DNA of 64,000 bases from Moniliophthora roreri (taxonomy: Eukaryota > Basidiomycota > Agaricomycetes > Agaricales > Marasmiaceae), in assembly GCA_001466705.2 (NCBI GenBank), contig LATX02000178.1, positions 541,704 to 605,703 of the forward strand, written 5' to 3'. Shown in pieces: positions 34,064 through 46,140 of the stretch. The first letter of the stretch is position 1, and every line of letters starts with the position of its first letter. The notes beneath the pieces are model-generated. The model saw only the letters and a list, made by a program, of their open reading frames with translations. It had not been told where the DNA came from and made no database searches. Position numbers and translations under genes: made by a program.

Positions 34064-35311
34064 CTACAATGGTCGATGACCCCCAATTTGAGCTAAACTA
34101 TCATACGCGGGGGGTAACCTTCCCGATGATTGGCTTGCGGATCTTTCCAACACAACAAGGCCAGAGTCTATATGTCGTTCAAGGGTCTGAGTCTGTTGTG
34201 GAACAGGAACAGCCTCTTCTTGCCTTTGAACCCGTGCTGCTTTGGGCCGTTTCGGAGCAAGGTCATCAGGCGTCGTATAGGGATCTATTCGAGTCTCCTC
34301 AATGAGTATGAATGTACGTTTCTTCTTCCAGCCCTTCCGACGTTGCAGACGTCGATACCTGATTAACCACATGCACGCGCCGAAGAATATAGTAGAACTT
34401 ATGACAATGCCTGCAATGGCTCCGGGGTGTAATCCCAAATGCTCAGAGCCTGGGTCGGGAGTTGACGATGTCACTGAAGGGATGCTGTAATATTTAATCA
34501 GATAAACATACCGATCCTAGGGTTTCTATGCTTACCTATTCGACATCGTATCAGACACTGTCGAGTTGGTAGGGCTTGTCATATCAATAGTGGTCTTAGT
34601 GGTAGGGGGAGTGGGGGAAGTAGCCTGAGTGGGGGGAGTAGCCTGAGTGATGCCAGAGACGTCAACTGATCTAGCGAGACAGGATGTGGAGGCTGTTGGA
34701 GTCGATGGTAAGACGATAGTGAAGCCTGGTAGATGACCGGTGCGTACTACCGAACTGAACCATAGCAGGGGCAGTTTCGCTGGTAGAGCCATTGCTGTCA
34801 CTGAGTCGGAAGCGGAGGTTAGTGCCTAGCGGCAGATGATTCAGTCCAACACATTCCGCGATAATGGATATAAAACGCACCTGGTTCGATGTTGACCTGC
34901 CAGGTCAAGGTAGTTCCATTCTGTACAGGGAAATCGAAAAGAGCAGGACCACTAGCGTTGTCATCGTCTCGAACACTCTGTGAGGAAGACAAGGATGAGA
35001 ATCATATGGGACTGCGCAAGTGCTGCAGAACATACAATGAAGTACGGTGCTAAAAATGTGTTATTTTATTGATTTAATTATTTTCTCAGATCTGCTGAAG
35101 CAAAAAAGCATCAAAAGGCGGCTGCTTACGCTCTCCCCCAGACCATGTGAGCCGTAAGGGTTGGCAAGCCACCACGCGTGAACTAGGGAAAAGATGAGTG
35201 ATCTCCTTAAACGAAAGCCTGGTGCTGAGCTTACGGACCGTACAAATTAACTTGGGCGAGGACACCGGAGAGGACGGAGAACGCAGAAAAGGGAATGGCA
35301 ACTGCTTTCAT
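34064..35311 (-). CDS. Single-pass membrane protein with N-terminal CQP-LTWSGGE-PYF domain
   Basis: Exons are 35311..35235, 35182..35130, 35049..35036, 34977..34881, 34825..34751, 34725..34536 and 34484..34064. The signal peptide begins MKAVAIPFSAFSVLSGVLAQ. An extracellular domain of a type common in Agaricomycetes follows (CQPLRLTWSGGEPPYF, then TTLTWQVNIEPGTNLRFRLS). Then come a Thr/Pro/Ser stalk (TQATPPTQATSPTPP), a TM segment (GAIAGIVISSTIFFGACMWL) and a basic tail ending RLPPAYDSL. Between 34750 and 34726 the two flanking frames can be joined only by a 25-nt removal, too short for a normal intron. A 76-nt alternative (donor GTGACA) also keeps frame but deletes conserved-looking residues. 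That junction is unresolved. Function unknown; cell-wall sensing is only a guess from architecture. Confidence 0.7.
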
Positions 35312-36657
35312 GTCGACGTTGAAGAGATTGAGAAGACGATGATGGTGGAAAAAGTCAAGGAAAGGCTCAGTAATTAACCAGAGATATAACTGATGGTAGT
35401 CATCCTAGACTGATATCATATCGTAGTTCTCTCATCTTCCGCAGATCAAAGCGGGCGGTGGTGTTTTCTGAGACTCAGTCAGCATGCTTCACATGCCGGC
35501 GTGCGGGTGGGTAGCGATCCTTATAAGATTTAACAAGTCCGCAGAGATGGTCTGTGTTGAAACGAGCATATTAACCACAGTTTTGCCTTGAGTAAAAAGG
35601 GACATGCACCTTCTGCCCTATATCGCAGCGACAAAGACCGAAAGGAAGAGCAAGCGTGAGAAACTCAACCACTAAGATGGCGACGTGGCGATGACATCAT
35701 CATCAACGTGCGCACAGCTTTCCCTCTCTGTCCGCATGCAGGTCCGCATGCTACCCTTGCACGCTCAACCCAAAAGGAGGACGACGGACGCTTCACAAGC
35801 GTCCCCGTCATTTTAACAGATCAATTTAGCCGATTCGCTAAATCGACCGAAATGAGCTTGAAAGATAGGTCGACAAGACCCTCCCGCGCCGGCGGTGGGC
35901 ACGTGCATGAGCCGGCGCCAGACGCCTTCAACGACACCGGTTATTTCCGACCCAGTTCATTCACACCAACCACCATGACCATTTCGGCTCGACGTCTGCA
36001 TATCGTTCATCCTCTCTGGCAAAGTTCAGAATCGCTGACATGGATACTGGCAATCGATCTTTTCGTCAAGAACGCCCGTTTTTCATTATCTCGCTGGCCC
36101 TTCGCTGATTTCATCACCTCCAGCGGTTTTGAATATTGATTCGCTACGAGCGGAGCAGATAAGCTATCGTTTCGCTGGTGCTCAACTAGCAAGCGCCTCG
36201 CCTTTATGTCTCTCAGATTCATTGGTAACTTCAGAGGCGAGGTAACATCTCCATCCTTTCGCGTACACCATACCTGGTTAAAGTTGATGTGCATTCTTTC
36301 AGGACGCCGATAGCTACTAATGTCATGATGTTCCACGGTTTTATCTTTAGATGTTGGTTGACAAAGTATGTCTTTACCATTCGACTTCCATACCCTCCTC
36401 CGTATTTATCCGGGTGCTGGTATGAACTCCAGCGGAACAGGGCACAGGTGTGAGTGAGTGTTACCAAGTACGAGTAACTTCAACTCGCCGGGAAAGTCAA
36501 CTGCAGAAATTCACCTATTAATCATGCATCAAAAGTTGATTTGGTCACAAATGAGTAATGTTGGCGTTGTTAGACTCGGCCCGCCTTCAGGAATGATGAA
36601 TTTATGCCATGGTATAAGTCCTTCACCACCGTTACCCACTTTGGTACTCTCGTTACA
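35312..36657. other. Intergenic between divergent membrane-protein genes
   Basis: 1.35 kb. A plus-strand ORF of 143 codons (35708..36139) lacks motif support. It contains the promoters of the two flanking genes. No RNA gene or repeat was recognised. Confidence 0.45.
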
Positions 36658-37830
36658 ATGCTTTTCCTTCACTGGTAAGAGCAGTAACTCATTCTTATGG
36701 GATAACTGACATATTTGTAGGGTATTCTTTCTCTTGTATTTGAGAACGTCAGCATGCCTTGCCCCTCCTAAGCTGTCCAGACATCTTTCTGGATCTTTAC
36801 AGCTAGAAGGAATTCCCAGGTTAGCAGCTGCATTCGGGGGTGGGAAGGGCGGGAAGGGCGGTCAAGGGGGTAATCACAGGCAGGGGGACGGGAGTGGACA
36901 TCCTGATCAAGACAGACATGAGCATGGGTATGGGTATTCAAGTTGAGATAAATTTCGTCGTAACACATACTCTGCAGAGGCCAACAGACAGCAAATGGCC
37001 AAACCATCATCAGTACAAGGTATGTGACTCGAGACATACTTCCTCCCTAGCACTCAAATATCCTTCTGCAACAGTCCAGTAACGGAAACGCTAACCGTCC
37101 CCGTTTCTGTGCCTGTCTCTATCGTGGTAACAGCAACACCAACCTCCGACGTTTCAGAAAGCAATAAATCGCCCATCGAATTGTCTTCGTTTGTTGCAAC
37201 AGCGTCATCTTCGTGAGATTGATTTGCTCGATTAGTCAGATGATGGCGAATCATCGCTTATTCTTGGATCTCACTAGGGAGACTAGAATAGAGACTACGG
37301 CAAGCGCCTCCCCGAAACATTCATACATGATTCCCTCGCCGGTATCTACTGTAGCTTCAGCTACCAGGAGCACCCAGCCTACGGGCCCTCCAAGCAATAC
37401 TTCCCGATCAAATCCCCGGTCCATAAAAGCTGGTGTTATTGGTGCGGTATTAGGGTCCCTTTTTTTTTTCCTTGGCGTACTCGCCTTAATCCTATTATAC
37501 CTCCAATATTGTCGAAGGAAGCGCAGTCACGACCCCTATGGTGATACCTTTGACGGAGAAAAGCCAGCTCCATATTTTCGGTGGACCTCATCGCACTATA
37601 AATTCAGAAAAAGAACGAAATCACATAAACATATGAAGACAAAAGCATCTCATCAACCCGAATCTGAATTGGATGATACCTTTGAATCTCTCACGCCATC
37701 TGATTCGGTCTCGCAGTCACAGAATAAAGGCAGAAGCGGCCCATATGGGAAACGCTGGCCACCACGGTTGGGCCCATCTACCGACCTTACAGATGTTCCG
37801 GAGAAGGCTGAAGGGTCGAAAGGAGGCTAA
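36658..37830 (+). CDS. Single-pass membrane glycoprotein with Gly-rich and Ser/Thr-rich ectodomain
   Basis: Exons 36658..36674, 36721..36927, 36978..37019, 37075..37212 and 37278..37830 join in frame to 318 residues. The signal peptide is MLFLHWVFFLLYLRTSAC. A Gly/His-rich segment (FGGGKGGKGGQGG) and a Thr/Ser/Val-rich stalk (TETLTVPVSVPVS) follow. One TM helix (AGVIGAVLGSLFFFLGVLAL) leads to a basic cytoplasmic tail (YCRRKRSHDPYGD). It is built like the membrane proteins at 34064, 50004 and 54323. The splice model was chosen because only it joins the signal peptide to the stalk without stops. Function unknown. Confidence 0.7.
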
Positions 37831-40025
37831 GCCGAGTTTGTTTGGCTTGGATGCTGGAGAGTCAATGTGAGTTTCTCTTCAGACTCCAATATAAAGCTTA
37901 TCACGTACTGATTGTGGTGATTTAACAGTTGCGAAAATAGATAAAAACCTGGACCTTGTATGTATTGTATTTAATCTATAGTTATCTTCAATACCTTAGT
38001 TCAATTGGAATCCATTCATTCTTTCGCTCCAAGGCAGGGTTTGCTGAATTATCCCAATATAAAACTCTTTGGAATTACTGGGGTATTTCGATTGATTCGG
38101 ATGGCCTGTGACCTGCGACTTGTCCATCCGGACTCAACCATTCGGATGGAGGCCTGGCGGTCCGTGACCGCCGAAGATTTTTCGGATTCTAGCGCCCAAA
38201 ATCAACCCAAAACTGCCAAATTTGGAAATTTTTTGGTGGTCACAGTCCGAGCCTATTCGGATGGACCCTCCGTGACCTGTGACCATCCGAAAATATTCGG
38301 AAATTTTGAGCCCTGTGACGCGTGACCATCCGAATCAATCGAAATACCCCAGTATGTCCTAATTGGAGAGATTGTAGCTGACCATCCAACGCAGTCTCTG
38401 CTTAAAGGCATAGAAGCTCCAAAAGGATCCTGCATAAAGTCCAGTCTGAGGTTTTTAGAACGAATGATGTACCAGATGGCGAGATGGACATTGCGGAGAA
38501 AGAGGCCTCGGGCCGTGAGAAACCACTGAGTCAGCATATTAGCGCCCGACTCGTTCTTATTCTCTTCATTCATGTCGTCGCATCGTTACACCGCCTCATC
38601 CAGCGACATTCATCCAGCGGTATCACTAGGCAGCGGATCTTTCTGGTATATAGGGTGTGTTTTCAATGTATCTTGTGAATTTGTACGATCCTGATTGGTT
38701 GATTGACGGAGCTAGTCGGATGTACATGCTTCCTAGCTAAAGCGGACGTCAGCGACAAGAGATTTCTAGATGGACTGCTGCAGTAGTTGGACGAGCTTGG
38801 CATCCTGGATGAGTACTTATCTCGATAACCTGCTTTTTATTTCCTCTAATACTTTTGCTCGCAGAAAGACCTCCGCAATACCGAAATGCACTACCGAATA
38901 TGTATGAAATACAACCAATGATTCCGTTCTCGGTGGCCAGCTTCCAATTGTCGTCACTGGCACTGCAATACATGGCAGCTTCATCCAGTTACCATGAGCC
39001 ACCCTGTTCTTTTGGCCAACGAGTCAGCATCCGCCTCACACTCTACCCCGTCTGGAGGTATTCAGACGCTGAAGAATATCTCCACTCACGTTTTCTGTCG
39101 CTGCTCACGTTTACATAATTCTACCCTTGTTGCGTAAGGTCGATCCTTAGGAATTATAGTTTTGTTAGGACTCATCAAGTACAAAGGTGCGAATCAGTCT
39201 CCATTAACTCCCTCTATTGACTGAACTGTACCCAATAGGATTCCAATGAAGACGGGATTCAGGGAACCTCGCGGATGACACTGCATCTGTTGGCATCGCG
39301 CGTTTCCATTTCTAGTCAAATTAGACCTGCTTTTGCGTTGCCTTCCCCCCGGGGCAATGCACCCTACAGAAAACAAACTGCAACCTCCACATGGATAGCC
39401 ACGGTTTCCGGGACCAAGAGTCATTCGTTGAGGGTAAGAATGCTCAAGTGACCACTGTTTGACGGGAGAGTTGAGGAAGCGGTGGAGACAGTGTTAGCAG
39501 AGGTTCTTAGGGTGGTAGGAAGGTAAAATAGGGCAGTTGACACTGGCACATTCACAACCTAGGACCACACTCACTCCCTTTATATCTCTTCTGCGCCACA
39601 ACATCTTCGTTATCTCCGTACATCCAGCGCTCCCTAGTCAATCCTCCCCACGTTTCTCTCTCCCCGAAAGATGTTCGGCTACGCTCCCTCCATCGGGTGA
39701 GCCGACATTCATCTTATTCACGGTCTCGACCTTCTCCACGGAATCGTCGTCGGGATACACCACGCACCGCATTCGTCTTCCCAAACTCATTCTCCATTCT
39801 TTTGGTACCTCCACAGCATCTTCTCTGTGGCTCGCTAACCCTTCAATGTTTGTGCTAGGCTCCTCTGACGCTATCAAGTTTACCTAGGGTGTTTTGGAAT
39901 TCGTATCCCTATTCGACAACTCGCGAATCCGGTGCTTAAACTTTACAACTCATTTACAAAAGGGTACTGCATATGTACACGGGCCGATATTAGGAGTCGG
40001 CCCATTAGCTACGCTTGCTAGACTA
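37831..40025. other. Gene-poor region with a MITE
   Basis: 2.2 kb holding the inverted-repeat element at 38078..38352 and no supported gene. Minus-strand ORF 39638..39877 (79 codons, charged) and its plus-strand antisense ORF (116 codons) are both unsupported. Confidence 0.45.
38078..38352. mobile_element. MITE with 27-bp perfect TIRs and TA target site
   Basis: The 275-bp element starts CTGGGGTATTTCGATTGATT and ends with its exact reverse complement over 27 bp (38078..38104 and 38326..38352). TA lies directly outside both ends (38076..38077, 38353..38354), as for Tc1/mariner-type insertion. The interior is rich in CCATCCGAA/TTCGGATGG inverted motifs. It has no ORF, so it would be non-autonomous. 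Confidence 0.85.
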
Positions 40026-42135
40026 TTATTGCCACTCCTCTTTCGCCAACTTCAAAAGCTCTTGAGCTTCGGGGAAGCGAGGTGCAGATGAGATCTTGTA
40101 GGGAGGTGGTCGACTGTCGAATCTTCAGTAAAAAGTTTTCGTGAAAACCTAGTCTTTACCTGAGAACACCTGTACCTTCGTCATCTGTATTGAGCGGACT
40201 CTCGTCTTCGGGCTTGAGATGTGTGGACCAAAGAACGATTGCAAAGGTAAGCAATGCGTTGAATGCTAAGTGTCTTCCTGGGCAGATCCTGTAATGTACA
40301 AACCATTCCATGAGATGACAATGTAAGCAAACTGCAGTCACGCACCTCCGTCCAAAACCAAAAGAGTAATGTCCTTCGTTCTTGGTATCAGGAGGTGACA
40401 CTGTATGGGTGCCGTCGTCATTCAAGAATCTTTCGGGTCGGAACTCCTCTGGATTTGGACCGTATGTCTCGGCGTCGTGATTCATCGCTCTGCAGTACAA
40501 GTGAGCAAGTGCATGACAGTCAGAAAACGAGACTTACAATACATTTGGTATGACATAGCTATTTTTAGGAATGAAATATCCTTCGTACGTGTCATCCTGG
40601 AGCAGCCGAGTTGTTTAACGAGTAATATGTAACAGGACTACGATGATCTACCTCTAGAGATGCATGAAAAATACTCATTGGAGCTGGAGGACGCCATCGC
40701 AGTGCCTGCGGATAATCATCAATACTGGATCAGAAGAGCATACGCAGTTCGTTACCTCTTTCACGACTGCACGTAAGTACGGCAGGTTTTCCGCGTCATC
40801 CAAGGTAGGTATCCTTGTACGTCCAATCACATTGTCAAGCTCTTCTTGGGCTTTACGTTGAACCTCGGGGAACCGAGCCATGGCAAGTATTAGCCATCCC
40901 ATGGTACTCGCCGTCTACATTCCAAAGGTTTAGATATCGGCAGCAAAATACGCCGCATGAGTTAACGCACCGTTTCATATGCTGCCATACTGATAAGGGA
41001 AAAGTCAACAACTTCAACCAATAATCAATAAGCCTCCTCGGATACGTACTATATCATTGCGGCTAACCACGACGAAGAATTGTCATCCAGACCGTGATCC
41101 ACATAGGTTTCAACAAGCGTGGCACAAAAACTCGGTCCGACTCCTTGTTTCTGGAGCTTTGTTTCAAAGTGTCAGATAGATGTACCACCAGAAAAGCGAC
41201 ATTGTACGCACCACTTTCTCTTTGACATTCAAGAAGTACCTTTGGAACTCTTTCGACTGGTATTCGTATAGTTCCTTACTCTTCCGCTTCCATTTTGCTA
41301 GGCTCTCCGGAAAGTACTCCAGAATTGGGACATGGTTGGCAAGATAAGTCCCGGGCGAGGCAGCCAGTGATACAGCATTGACGAAATTTTCAAGGAAAGA
41401 TATAACAGGGTCTTGAGAGGAAGCCATAGGTGGGTTATTGTACAACAGAGATGCAATTTCAGACGACGTAAACCTGAGTGTCATTGAGATCAGAGTGGGA
41501 TCATCAGGTCGAATGAAGCTTACCGATGAACGTGATCACGGCAATGCTCTGGGCTCTCTAGGAGATCCATTGCAAGTTGGATGCCTTCACGCATCTGGAT
41601 TGGGTAATATCGAGTACTGGCCCTGATGTTCAGAGCTTCGTGGGTAGCACGACGCATTGCGCGCCACCTGTGTAGTGATGAAACGTGAACATGGGATCTG
41701 CGCACAATCGCAGGAAGACCTACTTTTCTCCAATGTTCATGAATACGAGAAGCATTCCCCCTGACATATAGTCGGCGACTACTGATCGAGGCCGCTGCGA
41801 GTAATTGGCCGCACGGCGGTCAAGAAGATCGCCTGCTGCCTTAGCTGTGTTTAGCAGGATAACGTCCTCGTTGAATAGACGAAAATGAACAATGTTGCCT
41901 GGAACAGTGTATGATCAGCTTTTTACCAGTTACCTATGGTTATGATCTACGTACCATACATCTTCTTCCACTCAACAAAGGTATTCCAGGGCCGGCTTGG
42001 ATCTAATTGGAATGTGTTTCCTACGATCGGATACCCCTTTGGACCTGGAGGTAATTTCCTAATTCTTCTAGTATTGCAGTAGACGACCCAGACATACAGA
42101 GAAAGGGCTACGCAGACGAGTATGCTGGAAACCAT
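40026..42135 (-). CDS. Cytochrome P450 monooxygenase, microsomal type
   Basis: Twelve exons join in frame to 509 residues: 42135..41955, 41898..41724, 41667..41524, 41473..41212, 41156..41050, 40989..40971, 40914..40756, 40705..40652, 40596..40538, 40489..40346, 40288..40160, 40122..40026. An N-terminal membrane anchor (ILVCVALSLYVWVVY) precedes the hinge KLPPGPKGYPIVGN. The I-helix threonine is in AYETTAST (about 293-300), the K-helix ExxR in KEALRWRPPAP (about 349-352), then PERF, then the haem loop FGFGRRICPG with Cys about 437. One exon is only 19 nt. Such P450s hydroxylate diverse secondary metabolites or xenobiotics; the substrate cannot be inferred. No key residue is missing. Confidence 0.92.
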
Positions 42136-42220
42136 GAGAGGGGTAGATAAATCAGGTCCTGTAACTTGATAGAATCTGCTCGCGATAAGGCCCTGGTGCG
42201 TGTAGCCTAAAAATGCTAAT

Positions 42221-42230
42221 ATTTATATAT
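42221..42230 (-). promoter_or_regulatory. TATA-like box for the P450 gene
   Basis: ATATATAAAT read on the minus strand, about 90 bases upstream of ATG 42135. This supports that ATG as the start rather than an upstream exon. Confidence 0.45.
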
Positions 42231-42734
42231 GAGCCAGGATTTACGAATGTCAGAGCTCCACATTGGAGGTGTGTCCCATGACTTACCGAACAATTCTATG
42301 TTCAAGTTTAGTTCGTGAGATGACGTGATGGGAACTTGAGGGTCACGTCTTCTATACTCTTCCGACAGAACGGGAAAATAGTGAGCGATACCACCGATGG
42401 TGATCGGGTTGCCTGTCATTGCGCATTAGGAACTGGGAATATTCAGAAGTACCGTGCTATTGTAGAGCGAAAGAATCTGAAGCCCATAATAAACGTGAGG
42501 AGGTATAACTCGTGAACGTGAGAGTCAAGTTATCGAATGGAACGACGTATCAAAGTTGTCATCCGGCATACTCTAGTATTCAGAGTCTGGCAGGTTACTT
42601 CATGTTGGAGAGGGCCGGGTGGTCTGGCTATCGCGATGCCGAAGACGATGCTGCTGGTTCTGATGATGACTAACTGCGTACACGGAAATGTATACTACGC
42701 GCCGGAAGCTCATGCCAGACACTGCTAAACAGGT

Positions 42735-42774
42735 CTGGAACCTCCGCTCCGTGCCCCGGTCCCCCTACTACAAT
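42735..42774 (+). repeat. 40-base dispersed repeat, copy 2
   Basis: CTGGAACCTCCG to CCCCCTACTACAATG; see copy 1 at 23578..23617. Confidence 0.6.
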
Positions 42775-45428
42775 GTGAACGTCAAAACGTCAATCTTGAT
42801 CAGCTCTCAACACCAAATTCCTGAGACGCGTCACACCGGTTTAGGCAAAGAACCTGTTAGACAGATTTCAACCGGAAACGTATACTGATTTACCGGCAAT
42901 AAAGGAGCAGGATATGGCAAACTGAAAGGCGTCCAGAATATAAGTCGTCCCGAATTTCGAGCTGACACTCAACCAATCAGGAGCGCTTCAGGAAAAAGAC
43001 GAGAATTGCGACGTACCGAAATGGATGCTGATCTGCTTCTTTCGGAAGACCAGAAATGTGCGCCGATTGTTTGCAAATCTGGAAGGATTCCGGAATGTCT
43101 TATTGTCTGTATTTCGGACTTGGCTTCCTGCCTACCAAAATGCTTCCTGTTTCCTTTCCTTTCAGGCGTCAAGTCAGAAGCTCAGAATCACCCAGTTTAT
43201 GTAGCCAGTTCTGCTTACCTTATGCTCTGCCAGATCGATGAATCAGGTGCGGTTTCCGGAAATCTGTTCAAACTGATTTTTTTTCTGAACCGGTGTGCAT
43301 AGTAACCGTGATGGACGTTGTGGAGAAAGAGCCTGACTCATGTGAATAATTGCGTATGCCGTAATCGGCTCCGCTGCGGAATGATTTGAACCTGCTTGCT
43401 CTCATCTCCCATATCCGTCGCATTCGTTCTTCGAGTCCCTCTTCCTCAACCCGTTCAGATCCACAACTTTTACTGATGGCTCAATCCCATCTGGAGAAGG
43501 ATACATGGCTTAGAGGAAGTTGCGTACGACTCCAGACCAAGCAATCCTAGCTCAATCCCGGGTTTCCTGGCATGCCTGATTTATTGAACATTGAATAGAT
43601 ACCCGGCGGAGCAGGTATCTGACCTCGTTCTCATACAAGAACCAGAGGATCACGAGCTTGACCTGAACTTGTGTTGCTCTGGGTCATGCGGTTTAAATGC
43701 AAGCACCAAGTTCTGAGAGCGGAAAACTACCATACAACAGCATTCGGACATGATTCGGTCTGGGATCGACGCAGGGTTCATTGCGCGTTACATATACAGC
43801 CAAATTTATACATGACGAGGGTATTTCCGTCATCTCACCGAATCATACCAGAATGGCTGCCGCGTTGAATCGTACAGAGGCATGCAATTGACAGAGAACG
43901 GGTGTACGAGTAGGTATGAGTGTTGGTCATTTTTCTCTCACTTTGCCGCATCATCTATATCACCCACCGCTCTTACCAATCGCTGCACTTCCCCACTGCC
44001 TGACCTCCCTGCCCACTCGTCGTCAGTGTGGGTGGTGTGTGGATACCGCCCGTTCGTTGGAAAGATCGACATGAGGGCCTAGCTAAAACTAGCCCAAGTT
44101 ATTCCCACACCCAATAGACGCAGACGCCCCTAACGCAACCCATGTTGCTCGTCCACCAGCACCCTACGCATGAAAAGATAAACCTCGAGTTACGGAGGGT
44201 GATGCCGGCGACCCAGAGGTGTATACGAAGTAAGAGGACGGAGGGGTAGCAAGCAAGAGAGGTGGTTCTTTAGCGTCATGGTGGGCAGGATTTGAGGTGG
44301 CGTGTATGAAATAGGAATATGATGAGATTACGAATAGTATTGGTGAGGTAGGACAATTTCGTAGTTGCGTGAAAGCGTTGACCCCTCTTCAACACCACCC
44401 AACTCAAATCAACGCGGGTGGCCTTGAAAGCGGCGATATGTAAGATGGATCCAAGTGTTGGAGAGAGTCTTGAGAACAAGGTGACGGTTCTACCTCGAGG
44501 TTGGAAGGATGACCGGGGTGAGCGAGAGACAGGAAACGGAAGTACACAATGGAGATGGCTGAAAAGAGACTGCTTTTCAACTATCCCGGAGAAAGATTGC
44601 TGGGCTGAGATACGCACCAATACTACTTATAATACTCATAATTCTCGCGCTTCGAGCTCCCTTTATGATTCACGGGAAATTTGGTCTTGAAAGCACTGGC
44701 CCTTCATCTTGTCGCTCGAGGGCCACAGAGAGCGACCAAAAGTTGAGAAAAAAATCATCCTGATGCTTGATCGCCGAAAAAGCTAGAAATCAGGCTAAGA
44801 TGCAAGGAAAGGGGGTTAAACGTACTTGTGCAAACCCAATGGCGACGGTATAAAGCGGTTCTGCTTGAAGATAAACATGCATCAGTCGAGAGCATTGCGA
44901 ACCACGAAAAGCATACCCAGAAACTTCGTCACGGCCGATGGTGGGGGATTATGCAAAAGGGGGCCTCGTGGCCGTCTCCCACGTTGCTGAGTAACGTGTC
45001 AACGTCAGTCATAGCCGATATCGGCGGAGTTCTGTAGCCTTCTACGACGTTCCTTCCATCGTCCTTGACTGATCCGGTCTGATTTGAAGAGTTTTTAGGG
45101 TGACAAGAACAAACTAGCAAGGCGAATCGACAATCTGGAAGCCACAGCGTAGAAAAGAGCAGCGGATGAAGTCGATAAGATAATCTTCAGATTACATCCG
45201 CGCAACTCCGACTCAGATAACGCTGGGTGAGATTTATATCGTTTACTCCATTCTTTTCACATGCATATAATGCTGGATGCAGACTGAATGTCGTCTGCAA
45301 TGTTGGAGGATTTTGCAGTCAAAGGCGAGTAAATCCTTACACGACCTTTCACCGGAGTTTTCGAATGGATAGACAAAGGGACAATTTGAAACAGCACCGA
45401 TTTTGAAATCAATAGGCGCCTATAAGCA

Positions 45429-45435
45429 TATATAA
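45429..45435 (+). promoter_or_regulatory. TATA box of the truncated BTB gene
   Basis: TATATAA about 130 bases upstream of ATG 45561. Confidence 0.4.
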
Positions 45436-45560
45436 GACGGTAGGTTGTAAGGAGACTTCCACTAATGCCCTCAGCTCTCGTTCATCTAGTCCTTTATCCC
45501 ATTTTTATTTATCTAATAGACCGTTTATACCAGGAAAACATCAAGTCACTTCGTTTATGA

Positions 45561-45953
45561 ATGGAGAAACTATTGTTTTCGGATTGGGAAGGCCGTTGCA
45601 AGGGTGAGTATCCGACATCTGAAAGTCATAGCAAAACATCCCAGCTGAGCCACATCGTCTATGTAGTACCTGATTGCGCCCTACCCGTCAATGTCATTCT
45701 TAAATCTTGCGACGGCAAACGATATGGTGCCCATGCCAAGAACCTAGAAGTGTTTAATGACGGCTTCCCTGTGACCGATTTTGTCGTTCTAGACGGACAG
45801 GATGTGCTGTTGGAGGAAAAAGGCGACATCACGTTTCGAGAAGTCGTTCCCTGCTCCTGGCTTCCACGTTCTGTTTGTCGTTCGACCTACTTCTTCCTCA
45901 AGGATTTCCTTCCTAGGATCGTTCTCCGTCCTCCTGATAGCCTGAGTGAGTAA
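45561..45953 (+). pseudogene. BTB/POZ protein, truncated copy
   Basis: Exon 1 starts MEKLLFSDWEGRCK and ends at a GTGAGT donor. Exon 2 (from about 45661) gives VPDCALPVNVILKSCDGKRY, then GAHAKNLEVFNDGFP and VLLEEKGDI. These match the first half of the BTB domain in the gene at 21172. After that the homology stops and the frame runs out at 45953 without the second half of the domain or the C-terminal helices. A palindrome-rich GTACGG block follows at about 45970..46140. Either an insertion or a deletion removed the 3' part. Confidence 0.6.
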
Positions 45954-45969
45954 AAAGTTCATTTGACTG

Positions 45970-46140
45970 TAGGACTCGTTACCGTACCCGTACATCGCCG
46001 TCTATACGGGGTCTTATATACGGTTATGGACCCGTACCGTAGCCCAGTGGAGGGAAGAAAGGTACGGTACGGTTTACGGGTCAGTCGTAAACCGTACAGA
46101 CCGTACCGTCAGACGGGTTTACGGTCTGGGTGGGCGCCTA
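45970..46140. repeat. GTACGG/CCGTAC-rich palindromic block
   Basis: About 170 bases dense in CCGTAC, GTACGG and TTTACGG in both orientations (e.g. AGGTACGGTACGGTTTACGG). The sequence can fold on itself. It lies directly after the truncated BTB gene and may be a MITE or an insertion scar; I did not find clean TIR ends. Confidence 0.5.

Larger units (their letters stand above)
42136..45560. other. Large gene-poor region
   Basis: 3.4 kb. It holds copy 2 of the 40-base repeat (42735..42774) and several ORFs of 60-115 codons on both strands (e.g. 43006..43302 plus, 44276..44620 minus) with no motif. The ORF 42419..42216 (minus) could be an upst ream exon of the P450 but is doubtful. No RNA gene was recognised. 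Confidence 0.45.

Noticed and set aside
35708..36139. 143-codon plus-strand ORF
   Set aside because: Low-complexity, no motif, and no conserved-looking segment; likely chance.
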